From the NCBI RefSeq assembly GCF_004138325.1, contig NZ_SBLB01000006.1, positions 124,001 to 188,000 of the forward strand: 64,000 nt of DNA, in the 5' to 3' direction. The notes beneath the pieces were generated by a model that saw nothing but the letters and a program-made list of their open reading frames with translations, was not told where the DNA came from and searched no databases. The translations under genes were made by a program, and so were the position numbers. Below, piece after piece: positions 1 through 8,909 of this stretch (the stretch's first letter is position 1; every line of letters starts with the position of its first letter). This DNA is from Spirosoma sordidisoli. GTDB lineage: Bacteria; Bacteroidota; Bacteroidia; Cytophagales; Spirosomataceae.

Positions 1-56
1 GTCAAAAATGGCTAATTTTACAGACCTTGTGCCAGGCAGGAGCCGCTTTATCGTTT

Positions 57-1859
57 ATGAAATCAGCTTTATCCTACGTTATCCTTTCCTGTTTTACCCT
101 CGCGATGGTAGCGGGCTGTCGCGTCCAGAGCAATCCACCGGAGCTTACCGGCCTGACGCCACGCCAGGCTTTTGTAGGCGAAGAAGCGGTGTTGAAGGGA
201 TACCAGTTCGGTACTGATCCGGCGGTATTGTTCAGCAACAGCGAAACCTCGCTGGCCGCGCCCATACTCAGCCATGACGACAATACCATTCGGGTCCGGA
301 TTCCATTGATCGCGCCAGGCCCCGCCCGGGTGCAGGTACGCACCGACGAAGGAACATCGGACCCGTTGCCTTTCATTGTACAGCAACCATCGCCGAGCGT
401 AGCCACGATAACCCCCGGCAATGGCCTGCCCGGCACCGCCGTTGTCATTGCCGGCAATTACCTGAACCAGCTGATTCGGGTGCGTTTCAACGAAGCGGGG
501 GCTGTCATCAAAGACAGCTCGGCCCAGAAACTGACCGTTACGGTTCCCACCAACGCACCCCGAGGGCCCCTGTCGATCATCATCGAAACCGCCGGTGGGC
601 AAACTAGCTTTCCGTTTATCGTAGCGGGCACACCCACCATCACGGCCGTCAGCCCAGTCTCGGTGCGGGCCGGGGGCGACCTGCTTATTCAGGGAACGAA
701 CCTGACCGACGGCGTCGTACGGGTGAACGGACTGGCTATTTTCCGGGAACAGACGACCGTTAAAGACACGGAAATACGGGCCAGAATCCCTGACAACGCC
801 ACGTCCGGCCCCGTTACGGTTACGGTATTTGACAAGCTTGTAGCGACCAGCCCGCAGCCGGTTCAGGTCGTTCGGCAACCGGTGCTGGCTAACCTGAACA
901 GCCGCGAGGGTATTCAGGGCGATAAGGTCTTGCTCAACGGGTTCAACCTGAGTACCGTGTCGGGCGTGCTGTTCAACACGACCGCGGCCCCCTTCCGGGT
1001 AATCAGCGATACGCAGCTTGAGGCAACGGTCCCCGCCCTGCCTGCTCCTACATCGGTAACGGTTACGCTCAGCGGTGTGGGGGGCAGTTTTGCCGAAAAT
1101 AACGCTTTCTTTTTCTATACGATTCCGGGGGCTATTACCGTCAACCCGGCCCGGCAGCTCCGCGAACGGGCCATCACGATTACCGGTCCCAATCTGCATC
1201 GCATTCAGGAAGTTCGCGTGAGCGGGCAGCCGGTTCCGATTACAGGCCGGGTGGAAGGATCCGAACTTACGGTCAACGTGCCCGGCAATGCGGTTAGCGG
1301 CCCGGTTACCGTAACCAACCGGGCCGGTACCGCCACCACAGCCCGGCCACTGGTTGTCGTGCAAAAACCGGTTATAACCGACATTATTCCGAAGGTTGCC
1401 CGGCCCGGCGAGCGCGTCGTACTGCGGGGCGACTTCCTGCTGAATGCGCAGATCGTTTTTGCCGGCACCACCGCCCCGGCCGCCGATGGAGGTCGGAACG
1501 AGGACACAGAACGCTGGGTGCTGGTACCGACCGATGCGCAGACCGGCCCACTCCGGATCACCAACGCTACCAACGATCCAACCACAACGGAGTTGTTCAC
1601 CGTGCTTCGGGTCGTTACCAACGTCGATTTTTCGCCCAAGACGGCTAAAGTTGGCGATGAGCTGGTCATCACGGGTACCAATCTGGCCTCTGTACAGGAC
1701 GTTCGGTTCAACAACGGAGCGCTGGCGGCCACCCGGTTCACGCTGAGCAACAACACGATCCGGGTAACGGTACCCACCGGTGCCATTACCGGCCAGATCT
1801 GCCTCATCAACGGAGCCGGCACCACCTGTACCAGCGCCAACGTTACGATCAGTCGGTAA
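57..1859 (+). CDS. IPT/TIG repeat lipoprotein
   Basis: Predicted surface or periplasmic lipoprotein made almost wholly of tandem immunoglobulin-like IPT/TIG domains; I count seven units of about 80 residues, each opening with a P-x-I/V-x-x-I/L-x-P type strand and carrying a G-x-x-V/L-x-I-x-G-x-N/F-L core. The ATG at 57 is chosen over the upstream in-frame start at 27 because it gives a standard signal peptide (MKSALSYVILSCF...) ending in an AGC lipobox, with AGGAG 14 bases upstream. Such proteins usually bind glycans or support adhesion; no catalytic domain is present, and the substrate cannot be told. It converges on the dehydrogenase gene with only 13 bases between stops. It is not visibly part of an operon with SusC/SusD genes, unlike many TIG lipoproteins of this phylum. 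Confidence 0.85.
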   Translation: MKSALSYVILSCFTLAMVAGCRVQSNPPELTGLTPRQAFVGEEAVLKGYQFGTDPAVLFSNSETSLAAPILSHDDNTIRVRIPLIAPGPARVQVRTDEGTSDPLPFIVQQPSPSVATITPGNGLPGTAVVIAGNYLNQLIRVRFNEAGAVIKDSSAQKLTVTVPTNAPRGPLSIIIETAGGQTSFPFIVAGTPTITAVSPVSVRAGGDLLIQGTNLTDGVVRVNGLAIFREQTTVKDTEIRARIPDNATSGPVTVTVFDKLVATSPQPVQVVRQPVLANLNSREGIQGDKVLLNGFNLSTVSGVLFNTTAAPFRVISDTQLEATVPALPAPTSVTVTLSGVGGSFAENNAFFFYTIPGAITVNPARQLRERAITITGPNLHRIQEVRVSGQPVPITGRVEGSELTVNVPGNAVSGPVTVTNRAGTATTARPLVVVQKPVITDIIPKVARPGERVVLRGDFLLNAQIVFAGTTAPAADGGRNEDTERWVLVPTDAQTGPLRITNATNDPTTTELFTVLRVVTNVDFSPKTAKVGDELVITGTNLASVQDVRFNNGALAATRFTLSNNTIRVTVPTGAITGQICLINGAGTTCTSANVTISR

Positions 1860-1872
1860 GTTTTGGGGAGGC

Positions 1873-2817
1873 TTACGACTTCACCTGCCTGATCTGCCGC
1901 ACCAGCACCTCGTTGATACGCACGTAGCTTTCGTGGGTCCAGCCCGCTACGTGGGGGGTCAGTACGACCCGCTCCGACTGACGGAGATAATCGAAGGCGG
2001 TTTGCTGATCGGGCGTAAGCCGGGCCAGTTTCTCATTTTCGAGTACATCGAGGCAGGCCCCGCGAACTTTACCCTGTTCCAGTCCCCGCACTAGTGCCGA
2101 CAGGGAGGTAATCTCGCCCCGGGCAATGTTGATCAGGTAGAACGGCCTGCTCATCTGGCTGATGAAGGAGTCGTTGACCAGCTGGCGCGTATCGGGCGTG
2201 AGCGGTATGTGCAGACTCAGCACGTCGGCATCGGCCATGATCTGTTCCAGCGAGGCTTCCTGGACGTACGCATCGCCGTAGTGGGTGCGGTACTTATCGT
2301 AGGCCAGCACCCGGCAGCCGAACCCACTCAGCCGCCGGGCCGTGGCGCTGCCGTTGTTCCCATATCCGATAATGCCGACGGTCAGGCTTCCCAGTTCGTA
2401 ACCCCGGTTTCCTTCCCGGTCCCAGACTCCCTGCCGAACTTCGCGGTCGGCCTTCAGAATATTCGCCAGCAAACCAAGCAGCATTCCAACGGCATGTTCG
2501 GCCACGGCATCGCGGTTACCTTCGCCCGCGTGAAACACCTGAACCCCCCGACGGTCGGTTTCGTCGAGATCAATCAGGTCCAGGCCAGCGCCGGCCCGGC
2601 CGATGAACCGCAGCCGGGGGGACTGGCTCAGCAGATCGGCATCGACCGTGGTTTTACTGCGGATGATTAACCCGTCGAAAGGGGTGAGGGCGCTGATCAG
2701 TTCGGCGCGGGTGATGGTGGGCTGGTAGTCGAACGCAAACCCTGCATCGGTAAGCATCGTAAACAGCGACGGGTGCATCTCGTCGGCAATCAGAATGGAA
2801 GGCGTGTTCTGGGACAT
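1873..2817 (-). CDS. D-2-hydroxyacid dehydrogenase (SerA-like)
   Basis: NAD-dependent D-isomer-specific 2-hydroxyacid dehydrogenase, 314 residues, cytoplasmic. The Rossmann motif GYGNNG (in VGIIGYGNNGSATARRL), the catalytic Arg in NIARGE, the downstream Glu region (DVLENEK) and the catalytic His in TPHVAGWT are all present. It looks like a short phosphoglycerate dehydrogenase without the C-terminal ACT domain, so either 3-phosphoglycerate oxidation or another 2-keto acid reduction is possible. The open frame continues upstream to 3012, but the ATG at 2817 (MSQNTPSILIADEMH) starts exactly at the conserved N-terminal strand; the upstream part is arginine-rich and would overlap the divergent pdxA start. 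Substrate is undetermined. Confidence 0.88.
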   Translation of the reverse strand: MSQNTPSILIADEMHPSLFTMLTDAGFAFDYQPTITRAELISALTPFDGLIIRSKTTVDADLLSQSPRLRFIGRAGAGLDLIDLDETDRRGVQVFHAGEGNRDAVAEHAVGMLLGLLANILKADREVRQGVWDREGNRGYELGSLTVGIIGYGNNGSATARRLSGFGCRVLAYDKYRTHYGDAYVQEASLEQIMADADVLSLHIPLTPDTRQLVNDSFISQMSRPFYLINIARGEITSLSALVRGLEQGKVRGACLDVLENEKLARLTPDQQTAFDYLRQSERVVLTPHVAGWTHESYVRINEVLVRQIRQVKS

Positions 2818-2963
2818 CCGTAGGCTTTTCGTAACTTGCGAATCAATTTCCTCACGACCCCTGTTTCTTCGGAGATGGCAACGGCTGAAACCGGCTACCT
2901 GTTCTTGCTCCGCAGCGGACTGAAGAGGGTGATGAGGAATTTTGGCGAAACTAACGAAAGTGC

Positions 2964-4484
2964 ATGGAACAACGCCAATCCGACGAACTGAATGACGGTC
3001 GCCCCGAGCCAACGCCCGGCACGCAACCTGTACATACGCCCCAGGATCAGACCGAGTCAGCTACCGCAGCCCGGCAGATTACCATCAGCCAGCCGAACAA
3101 AGAAGACCGGCGCGAAAACCGGCCACCCAACCGGGGCAACCGACCCGAGCGCGAAGGTAATCCCAACCAACCCCGGCAGCAGTCTCCCAACGGCCCGCGC
3201 CAGAACGGCACCGGTCAGCCCGGCAACCGGCCAGCCAACCGACCCGAGCGCGACCCCGCTTCGGCCGAAGCGACACCCGGTCCGAAACAGGGTGGGCAAC
3301 CCAACAATCGGCAGGGCGGCCGCGACAACCGCAACGAACCGCGTAACGACCGCGACCGGAACAACGGCGGACGCGAGCGGGAGGCTCCCCTCCGCGAAGC
3401 CGACGACCAGGCCGACCGCGATACGGGGCTGGGCGAAGGCGCCGGTCGTTCCCGCGATGAACGGCTCGTGATCGGTATCAGCCTGGGCGATTATAACGGG
3501 ATAGGCCCCGAAGTCATTCTGAAGGCACTCCAGTACAACCGGCTCCAGAAGCTCTGCACACCCGTTATCTACGGGTCTATGCGGGTGCTGAATCGCTACC
3601 GAAACCTGATCGACCTGAAAGACTGGAACCTCAACGGAACCCAGACCATCGGTCAGATCAGCCACAAACTGACCAACGTCATTACCTGCTGGCCCGACCA
3701 GAACCAGGACATTCAGCCCGGGCAGGTAACCCCGGAAGCCGGTCAGGCTGCGCTGGCCTGCCTGCAACGCGCCGTCGATGATCTGAAAGCCGGTAAACTC
3801 GACGCCCTGGTTACGGCACCGATCAATAAGTACAATATCCAGTCGGAGGAGTTCAAATTTCCGGGTCATACCGAGTACCTCGCCGAGCAGTTCGGCGTGC
3901 AGGACAACCTGATGTTCATGGTCAGTCCAACGCTCCGCGTGGGTGTAGTAACAGGCCATGTGCCGCTGGGCCGGGTTCGGCAAAACGTTACCCGCGATCG
4001 TATTGCCCAGAAGTTAACCCTGATGATGCGATCGCTGAAACAGGACTTTGGCATCGACAAACCCAAAATTGCGGTGCTGGGCCTCAACCCCCACGCGGGC
4101 GAAGAAGGGCTGCTGGGTAACGAAGAGCAGGATATCATCAAACCCCTGCTGGCCGAATGGCGCAACAAAGGCCAGCTGGTATTTGGCCCCTACCCGGCCG
4201 ATGGCTTCTTCGGCACCCGTAGCTACACCAAATTTGACGCCGTGCTGGCCATGTATCACGATCAGGGGCTGATTCCGTTCAAAGCCATTGCGTTCGAGGA
4301 AGGGGTCAACTTTACGGCGGGTATGCCCGTTGTTCGTACCTCACCCGACCACGGCACCGCTTATGATATTGCCGGCAAGAACCTGGCCGACGAAACCTCC
4401 ATGCTCCAGGCGATCTATACCGCCATTGACGTAGCCCGCCAACGGAAAGAGTTTCTGGAACTGGAAGCCGGGGCACTCAAATAG
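2964..4484 (+). CDS. pdxA: 4-hydroxythreonine-4-phosphate dehydrogenase, long disordered N-terminus
   Basis: PdxA oxidises 4-phosphohydroxy-L-threonine in the DXP-dependent pyridoxal phosphate pathway. The enzyme domain begins near residue 166 (LVIGISLGDYNGIGPEVILK) and has the expected metal-ligand histidines in PGHTEY, NPHAGEEG and MYHDQGLIPFK plus TAPINK. The domain is normal size (about 340 residues), but the protein is 506 residues because of an extension of about 165 residues rich in Arg, Asn, Pro, Gln and Gly with no predicted fold. No ATG lies near the usual start of the domain, so the extension seems genuinely translated; a GTG within the first strand would truncate the conserved N-terminus. 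The gene is followed by yicC at 111 bases. Confidence 0.93.
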   Translation: MEQRQSDELNDGRPEPTPGTQPVHTPQDQTESATAARQITISQPNKEDRRENRPPNRGNRPEREGNPNQPRQQSPNGPRQNGTGQPGNRPANRPERDPASAEATPGPKQGGQPNNRQGGRDNRNEPRNDRDRNNGGREREAPLREADDQADRDTGLGEGAGRSRDERLVIGISLGDYNGIGPEVILKALQYNRLQKLCTPVIYGSMRVLNRYRNLIDLKDWNLNGTQTIGQISHKLTNVITCWPDQNQDIQPGQVTPEAGQAALACLQRAVDDLKAGKLDALVTAPINKYNIQSEEFKFPGHTEYLAEQFGVQDNLMFMVSPTLRVGVVTGHVPLGRVRQNVTRDRIAQKLTLMMRSLKQDFGIDKPKIAVLGLNPHAGEEGLLGNEEQDIIKPLLAEWRNKGQLVFGPYPADGFFGTRSYTKFDAVLAMYHDQGLIPFKAIAFEEGVNFTAGMPVVRTSPDHGTAYDIAGKNLADETSMLQAIYTAIDVARQRKEFLELEAGALK

Positions 4485-4594
4485 CGACACTCATCAGGAA
4501 CGATATTCGGTCTGCGGTTTTCAGTTTTCGGGAGCCAACACCGGGGTTACACCGTACCGACGATAAACTGACAACCGAATAAACGATACATAGT

Positions 4595-5482
4595 ATGCTT
4601 AAATCAATGACCGGCTTCGGCAACGCAACCGTAGAAGCCGGTGGCCTGTCGGTAACGGCAGAAGTCAAGACCCTCAACTCAAAGTTTCTGGACATCTATT
4701 GCCGTATACCCCGGCAGTTTTCCGACAAGGAGATCGAACTGCGTGCCCTGCTTACCCAGCAGCTGGAGCGCGGTAAAGTGGAGCTATCGGTCAACCTGGC
4801 CCGTACGAGCGCGGTGCGGCCTGGCGTCACCATCAACCGCCCCCTGGTCCTGGCTTATGTGAGCGATATCAAGGAAACGGCCAACAGTATGCTGATGAGC
4901 GTATCGGACAGCGATGTGCTGCAACTGGCGCTGCAACAACCGAACGCCTACCTGACCGAGTCGGCCGACCCCGGCGCCGACGCGTCAGAATATGCCACCG
5001 TTCGGGCCGCCGTCGAAGAAGCCGTTCGGCGCTGCAACGAATTCCGGCAGCAGGACGGGGCCGTACTCGAAGGCAAATTTCAGGAGTATATCCAGACCAT
5101 CAGCGACCGGCTGGCCGACGTCGAAGAGCAGGACGTTCGCCGGATTCCGGCTGTTCGCGACCGTATGCGCAACAGTGTCAGCGAGCTGCTCAACAGCGAC
5201 ACCTTCGACCAGAACCGGTTCGAGCAGGAGCTGGTCTATTACGTGGAGAAGTTCGACATATCGGAAGAGAAAGTCCGGCTCAAGAACCACCTTGGCTATT
5301 TTCTGGAAGTGCTGGCTACGGAAGAAGCCAACGGCAAAAAACTAAACTTCATCTCGCAGGAAATCGGCCGCGAAATCAATACCATCGGCTCCAAAGCCAA
5401 CGATGCATCCATTCAGCGATTCGTTGTTCAGATGAAAGACGAGCTGGAGAAGATCAAGGAGCAGACCATGAACGTCATCTAG
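4595..5482 (+). CDS. yicC: YicC family endoribonuclease-like protein
   Basis: Full-length YicC/YloC protein (295 residues), cytoplasmic. The family hallmark MxSMTGFG is at the N-terminus (MLKSMTGFGNATVEAGG), and the conserved C-terminal domain includes KxNHLGYFLEVL..., GKKLNFISQEIGREINTIGSKAND-type residues and the terminal EQ/KEQ-x-NV. Members are reported to have endoribonuclease activity and to influence stress physiology; nothing here narrows that. The stop codon overlaps the stop of the convergent lipoprotein gene by four bases (CTAG), so each gene's last codon lies in the other's. Confidence 0.92.
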   Translation: MLKSMTGFGNATVEAGGLSVTAEVKTLNSKFLDIYCRIPRQFSDKEIELRALLTQQLERGKVELSVNLARTSAVRPGVTINRPLVLAYVSDIKETANSMLMSVSDSDVLQLALQQPNAYLTESADPGADASEYATVRAAVEEAVRRCNEFRQQDGAVLEGKFQEYIQTISDRLADVEEQDVRRIPAVRDRMRNSVSELLNSDTFDQNRFEQELVYYVEKFDISEEKVRLKNHLGYFLEVLATEEANGKKLNFISQEIGREINTIGSKANDASIQRFVVQMKDELEKIKEQTMNVI

Positions 5483-5931
5483 GGCGCTACGATCAGCGTA
5501 TACCCCGGTTTCATAGCCTCGAACGGAATAACACGCCCATTGTAGCGAAGCTCGCTGGCGCGGGTCCAGCCGTTGCAGGGGGTGTTATCGACGTATGTCT
5601 TCAGCTGTATGACACCCAGACGACTGGCCCCACTGTCCAGCCAGAAACGGGTGGTGTCGCCCGTTTCCCGGCTGATGGTCAGCGCGTCGTAACTGCTTAT
5701 GGCATTGGTGGCTGGGTTTACCCGGGCATCGGGCAGGCTCACCCATTGCCCGTTGCGGTAATACCCAATCCCTACATCGGCCGCCGTGGCGGCTGTAATC
5801 AGGGGTGCTCCGGCCGCATCGGTCAGAAAAACCTGTACCGGCTGGGGTGAACTCTGGCAGTCGACACTATCGGAACAGGCCGCCAGCAGGGTAGCCCCGC
5901 CCAGCAACAGTATTCGGACGAAAAAGGTCAT
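5479..5931 (-). CDS. small hypothetical lipoprotein
   Basis: Unrecognised predicted lipoprotein of 150 residues. The ATG at 5931 is selected because it begins a signal peptide MTFFVRILLLGGATLLAAC with a lipobox cysteine; the frame runs slightly further upstream to 5961 but that adds residues before the signal. The mature part contains paired cysteines (SVDCQSS and NTPCNGW), a motif VQVFLTDAAGAPL resembling an Ig-like or carboxypeptidase-regulatory strand, and a C-terminal IPFEAMKPGYTLIV. No function is assigned. It is convergent with yicC and ends inside its stop codon. Confidence 0.7.
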   Translation of the reverse strand: MTFFVRILLLGGATLLAACSDSVDCQSSPQPVQVFLTDAAGAPLITAATAADVGIGYYRNGQWVSLPDARVNPATNAISSYDALTISRETGDTTRFWLDSGASRLGVIQLKTYVDNTPCNGWTRASELRYNGRVIPFEAMKPGYTLIVAP

Positions 5932-6068
5932 ACACGAAAAAGAGGGTACAATCGCAAACAAGATACTTGTTCTGTCGATTAAAATCTACCCGGGCGACAT
6001 CAAAGAGCCTGGTAATACCAATCACGCCAGCCTGTTGTACCAAACCAGCTGGACTACGAATCGACTTT

Positions 6069-6704
6069 ATGGCTGCTTTATCCCTCCCGTTCTACGAAAA
6101 CCACGATACATTGACCCTGGCTCAGCGCCTGCTTGGCTGCGAACTGGTCCACGATTCTCCAGCGGGCCGAACAGCGGGTATCATCGTCGAAACGGAAGGC
6201 TACCTCACCGGCGATCCGGCCTGTCATGCCTACCGGCGCGCGACCAAACGCAACGCGGCTATGTTCGGCCCGGCCGGTACGCTGTATGTTTATCAGATTT
6301 ATAACCATTACCACTGCATCAACGTCGTAACCGGGCCCGAAGGGGTGGGCGAAGCCGTACTGATCCGTGCGCTGCAACCCACCGATGGTCTGGCGCTGAT
6401 GGAAGCCCGCCGGAACGAAGCGTTTACGACCGGGTTTGAACGCTACCGCAACAACACCATCGACGCCAGCACCCCCGAGGGGTTCCGCAACCTCTGCAAC
6501 GGTCCCGGCAAACTGGTCATTGCCATGGGCATCAGTCGGGCCGATCATAATTTCTCGTCGCTGGTTTCGGGGCCGGTGTCCATACAGGAGCCTGTTCTGA
6601 CCGATTTCGAGATGATTACAACCACCCGGATCGGCATCAAATTCGGAGCCGACCTACCCTACAGGTATTATATAAAAGGTAACCGCTTTGTAAGCAAAAA
6701 ATAG
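6069..6704 (+). CDS. 3-methyladenine DNA glycosylase (AAG/MPG family)
   Basis: Monofunctional base-excision repair glycosylase of the mammalian AAG/MPG fold, 211 residues, which flips out and removes alkylated purines. Recognisable features are LAQRLLGCEL near the N-terminus, the catalytic segment GIIVETEGYLTGDPACHAYR (general-base Glu), MFGPAGTLYVYQIYNHYHCINVV and LCNGPGKLVIAMGI. The open frame extends upstream to 5967, but the ATG at 6069 (MAALSLPFYEN) puts the protein at family length; the upstream residues have no similarity to the family. It stands alone between the divergent lipoprotein gene and the S41 protease. Confidence 0.9.
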   Translation: MAALSLPFYENHDTLTLAQRLLGCELVHDSPAGRTAGIIVETEGYLTGDPACHAYRRATKRNAAMFGPAGTLYVYQIYNHYHCINVVTGPEGVGEAVLIRALQPTDGLALMEARRNEAFTTGFERYRNNTIDASTPEGFRNLCNGPGKLVIAMGISRADHNFSSLVSGPVSIQEPVLTDFEMITTTRIGIKFGADLPYRYYIKGNRFVSKK

Positions 6705-6798
6705 GCGTTGTTACGTACATTCGGGAATCGATCACACTTGCTATGTACCACCGACCCGACTTGGCCGGGGTGTAGCTTATCCGTAGTCCCTTCCTGTT

Positions 6799-8232
6799 AT
6801 GAACCGTTTATCGATCGCTCTTTTTATCCTGCTGGTAATCGGGAGCAGCCGACCTCTGGTTGCCCAAAACCGAAACGCCAACCTCACAGACGCCGACAAG
6901 ATTGCCGGCCTTTCGCTGTTCTGGTCAGAAGCCCGGTACAACTTTGCGTACTTCGATAAAACGAAGGTCAACTGGGACAGTGCCTACCGGGCTTTTATTC
7001 CGCAGGTGCTATCGACACGAACGACTTATGACTACTACCGAACCCTCGAGCGGTTCTGCGCCTTACTGAACGATGGTCATACCAACGTCTACGCGCCCTG
7101 GTCGGTACTAGGCTACTCTACCTACGTTCCGCTGCAACTGCTTGCCATCGATCAGAAAATATACGTATCGCAGGTGCTGAAAGGTCTGTCAGACAGCGTC
7201 CCCATCGGTTCCGAGCTGTTGACCGTGAACGATCAGCCCATACGACAATACCTCGACCAGAAGGTGTTTCCGTATGTCTCCGCATCGACCGAACACCATA
7301 AGTGGAACAATGCGCTGTTCAGACTATGGAGCGCGACCAGCGATACGACCACCGTATACCCGATGACGTTCCGAACCCCTGACGGCAAGACCATCCGGTT
7401 CGACTCGCGGCTTTTTTCACAGCGGGAACGCAATCAGTCGCAATGGCTTCGCGGCAATGGCACAAGTCCGGCTAAATCCCAGCTTTCGCGGCTCACCATG
7501 CAACCGGGCAACATTGCCCATGTTGAGCTGAACAGCTTTGGCGATAAAAAAGTGATTGACCAGTTTAAAGACATGCTCCCGCAGCTCCGAAGCGCCAAAG
7601 GAATCATTCTCGACATACGGCAGAACGGCGGGGGCAATTCGGACATAGGGGCCGAAATTCTGAAGTATTTCACGGCCGAGAAGCGGCTGGTTGGCTCGGC
7701 CTGGCGTACCCGCGAGCACCGGGCCGCTTATAAAGCCTGGGGAACCTGGCAGGCAAAATCCCCTTATGATTCGACAAAAGCCAAAACCGACGCCTGGTAC
7801 CGCCGGGCCTATCAGACCTTTACCGGGGATTTCTGGTATGCCGGTGATACCATGACCTACGATAACGACCTCAACGAGCCGAGGTTATCCATGCCTGTCG
7901 TAGTACTGGCCGGTAATCAGACGGCGTCGGCCGCTGAAGACCTGCTGGTTATTATCCGTCAGCTGAAGACCACCCGTATCCCCATCCTGGGCGAACCGTC
8001 TATGGGCACCACCGGCCAGCCGCTACCGTTCGACCTGCCGGGCGGTGGCAGTGCCCGAATCTGCACCAAACGCGATACCTACGTTAACGGAACCGACTTT
8101 GTAGGCGTTGGCGTAAAGCCGGACATCCTGGTGAAGCCAACTGTGCAGAGCCTCATCAGCGGCCGTGATGTGGTACTGGAACGGGCGCTGGCCGTACTGA
8201 CCTCTTCGCCATCGGCTATCGGAAAGAAATGA
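6799..8232 (+). CDS. secreted S41 family peptidase
   Basis: C-terminal-processing/tricorn-type serine protease, 477 residues, with signal peptide MNRLSIALFILLVIGSSRPLVAQ. After an N-terminal region (to about residue 100) and a short PDZ-like segment (VLKGLSDSVPIGSELLTVNDQPI) the S41 core follows: GIILDIRQNGGGNSDIGAE, then VVLAGNQTASAAEDLLV carrying the expected nucleophile Ser, then GEPSMGTTGQP. The catalytic Lys normally about 25 residues after the Ser is not obvious, as in other tricorn-like S41 members. Likely periplasmic; physiological substrate unknown. A strong hairpin lies downstream at 8397-8435. Confidence 0.87.
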   Translation: MNRLSIALFILLVIGSSRPLVAQNRNANLTDADKIAGLSLFWSEARYNFAYFDKTKVNWDSAYRAFIPQVLSTRTTYDYYRTLERFCALLNDGHTNVYAPWSVLGYSTYVPLQLLAIDQKIYVSQVLKGLSDSVPIGSELLTVNDQPIRQYLDQKVFPYVSASTEHHKWNNALFRLWSATSDTTTVYPMTFRTPDGKTIRFDSRLFSQRERNQSQWLRGNGTSPAKSQLSRLTMQPGNIAHVELNSFGDKKVIDQFKDMLPQLRSAKGIILDIRQNGGGNSDIGAEILKYFTAEKRLVGSAWRTREHRAAYKAWGTWQAKSPYDSTKAKTDAWYRRAYQTFTGDFWYAGDTMTYDNDLNEPRLSMPVVVLAGNQTASAAEDLLVIIRQLKTTRIPILGEPSMGTTGQPLPFDLPGGGSARICTKRDTYVNGTDFVGVGVKPDILVKPTVQSLISGRDVVLERALAVLTSSPSAIGKK

Positions 8233-8254
8233 CGTTGCAGGTGGTGACAGGAAC

Positions 8255-8371
8255 CTATTCGCCCAGGGCCGGCATTTGCTCTTTGTCCAGATGCCGGGCA
8301 AACGTATAGCCGGTAATCGAACACTCATGGAAAGCAATAGCCTGGGCCGCTGCTATCTTTAGCGGTTCCAT
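8255..8371 (-). CDS. possible 38-residue small ORF
   Basis: ATG at 8369-8371 opens a 38-codon frame (MEPLKIAAAQAIAFHECSIT... ending ARHLDKEQMPALGE) between the S41 gene and the lipoprotein gene. It has codon use like its neighbours and a balanced amino-acid composition, but no recognised family and no clear ribosome site. It could be a real microprotein or a remnant of a larger gene. Evidence is compositional only. Confidence 0.2.
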   Translation of the reverse strand: MEPLKIAAAQAIAFHECSITGYTFARHLDKEQMPALGE

Positions 8372-8396
8372 ACCATGAGGAAGTATAACAAACAAA

Positions 8397-8435
8397 GCGG
8401 GACAGGAAACGAATCTAACCCGTTTTCTGTCCCGC
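8397..8435. terminator. hairpin between converging genes
   Basis: Arms 8397-8411 and 8421-8435 pair over 15 bp with one G-U wobble; the loop is 9 bases. On the minus strand it is followed by a T-rich tail (TTTGTTTG), fitting termination of the lipoprotein gene that ends at 8462; it may also stop plus-strand transcripts from the S41 gene. Confidence 0.7.
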
Positions 8436-8461
8436 CCGTCTGGTTGGTTTATGGTCGCAAC

Positions 8462-8863
8462 TTACCGTCTGGTTGTCAACACCGTCTGGCCGCCCGGATA
8501 AAGCACATCGGCGTTGTCTTCAGCCGTGATAAATACGTTATCAGGCTTTGTCGTTTCGGTGGTGGTCAGCCGGGCTTTGAGGTTCCTGGAGGCTGGTCGT
8601 ATCTGACCCAGCTTTTTGGCGGCATCCCGGCCCGATTCCATCCAGACGACGTAGGTATCCCGGGGCGGGTCGAGCCGCTTTGGCTCGGCCAGATTCCGCA
8701 CGTTTACGTCGACGACGAAGTTCTTGTTTTTATCTTTCTTCACCCTGACCTCTCCGGTAGCCGCCGGCACGATCTGGGATGGTACAAAGTTCATTTTCGG
8801 CGTGCACGAACTGATCGCGACAAGCAGGAAAAGTACGGAGGCAATAACGTTGATCGTTTTCAT
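8462..8863 (-). CDS. small hypothetical lipoprotein
   Basis: Predicted lipoprotein of 133 residues. The start at 8863 gives signal peptide MKTINVIASVLFLLVAISSC with lipobox cysteine; the frame's upstream in-frame start (8896) would add 11 residues before it and run into the divergent gene's leader. The mature protein has VRVKKDKNKNFVVDVNVRNLAEPKRL, then YVVWMESG and a C-terminal all-beta segment, suggesting a single immunoglobulin-like or anti-sigma-sensor-type beta domain. I do not recognise a named family. Divergent from the esterase at 8910 with only 46 bases between. Confidence 0.65.
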   Translation of the reverse strand: MKTINVIASVLFLLVAISSCTPKMNFVPSQIVPAATGEVRVKKDKNKNFVVDVNVRNLAEPKRLDPPRDTYVVWMESGRDAAKKLGQIRPASRNLKARLTTTETTKPDNVFITAEDNADVLYPGGQTVLTTRR

Positions 8864-8873
8864 AACGGAATAC

Positions 8874-8895
8874 TGGTTAACTAGAAATCTAACCA
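8874..8895. promoter_or_regulatory. inverted repeat in divergent gap
   Basis: TGGTTA at 8874-8879 and TAACCA at 8890-8895 form a 6-bp perfect inverted repeat with a 10-base spacer in the 46-base gap between the divergent lipoprotein and esterase genes. The placement suits a shared operator; the repeat is short and could be chance. Confidence 0.3.
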
Positions 8896-8909
8896 ATAGT
8901 ATTGTAGAG

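Noticed and set aside
69-1364. 431-residue antisense frame opposite the TIG protein gene
   Set aside because: No family features; the plus-strand gene with signal peptide and repeats explains the region.
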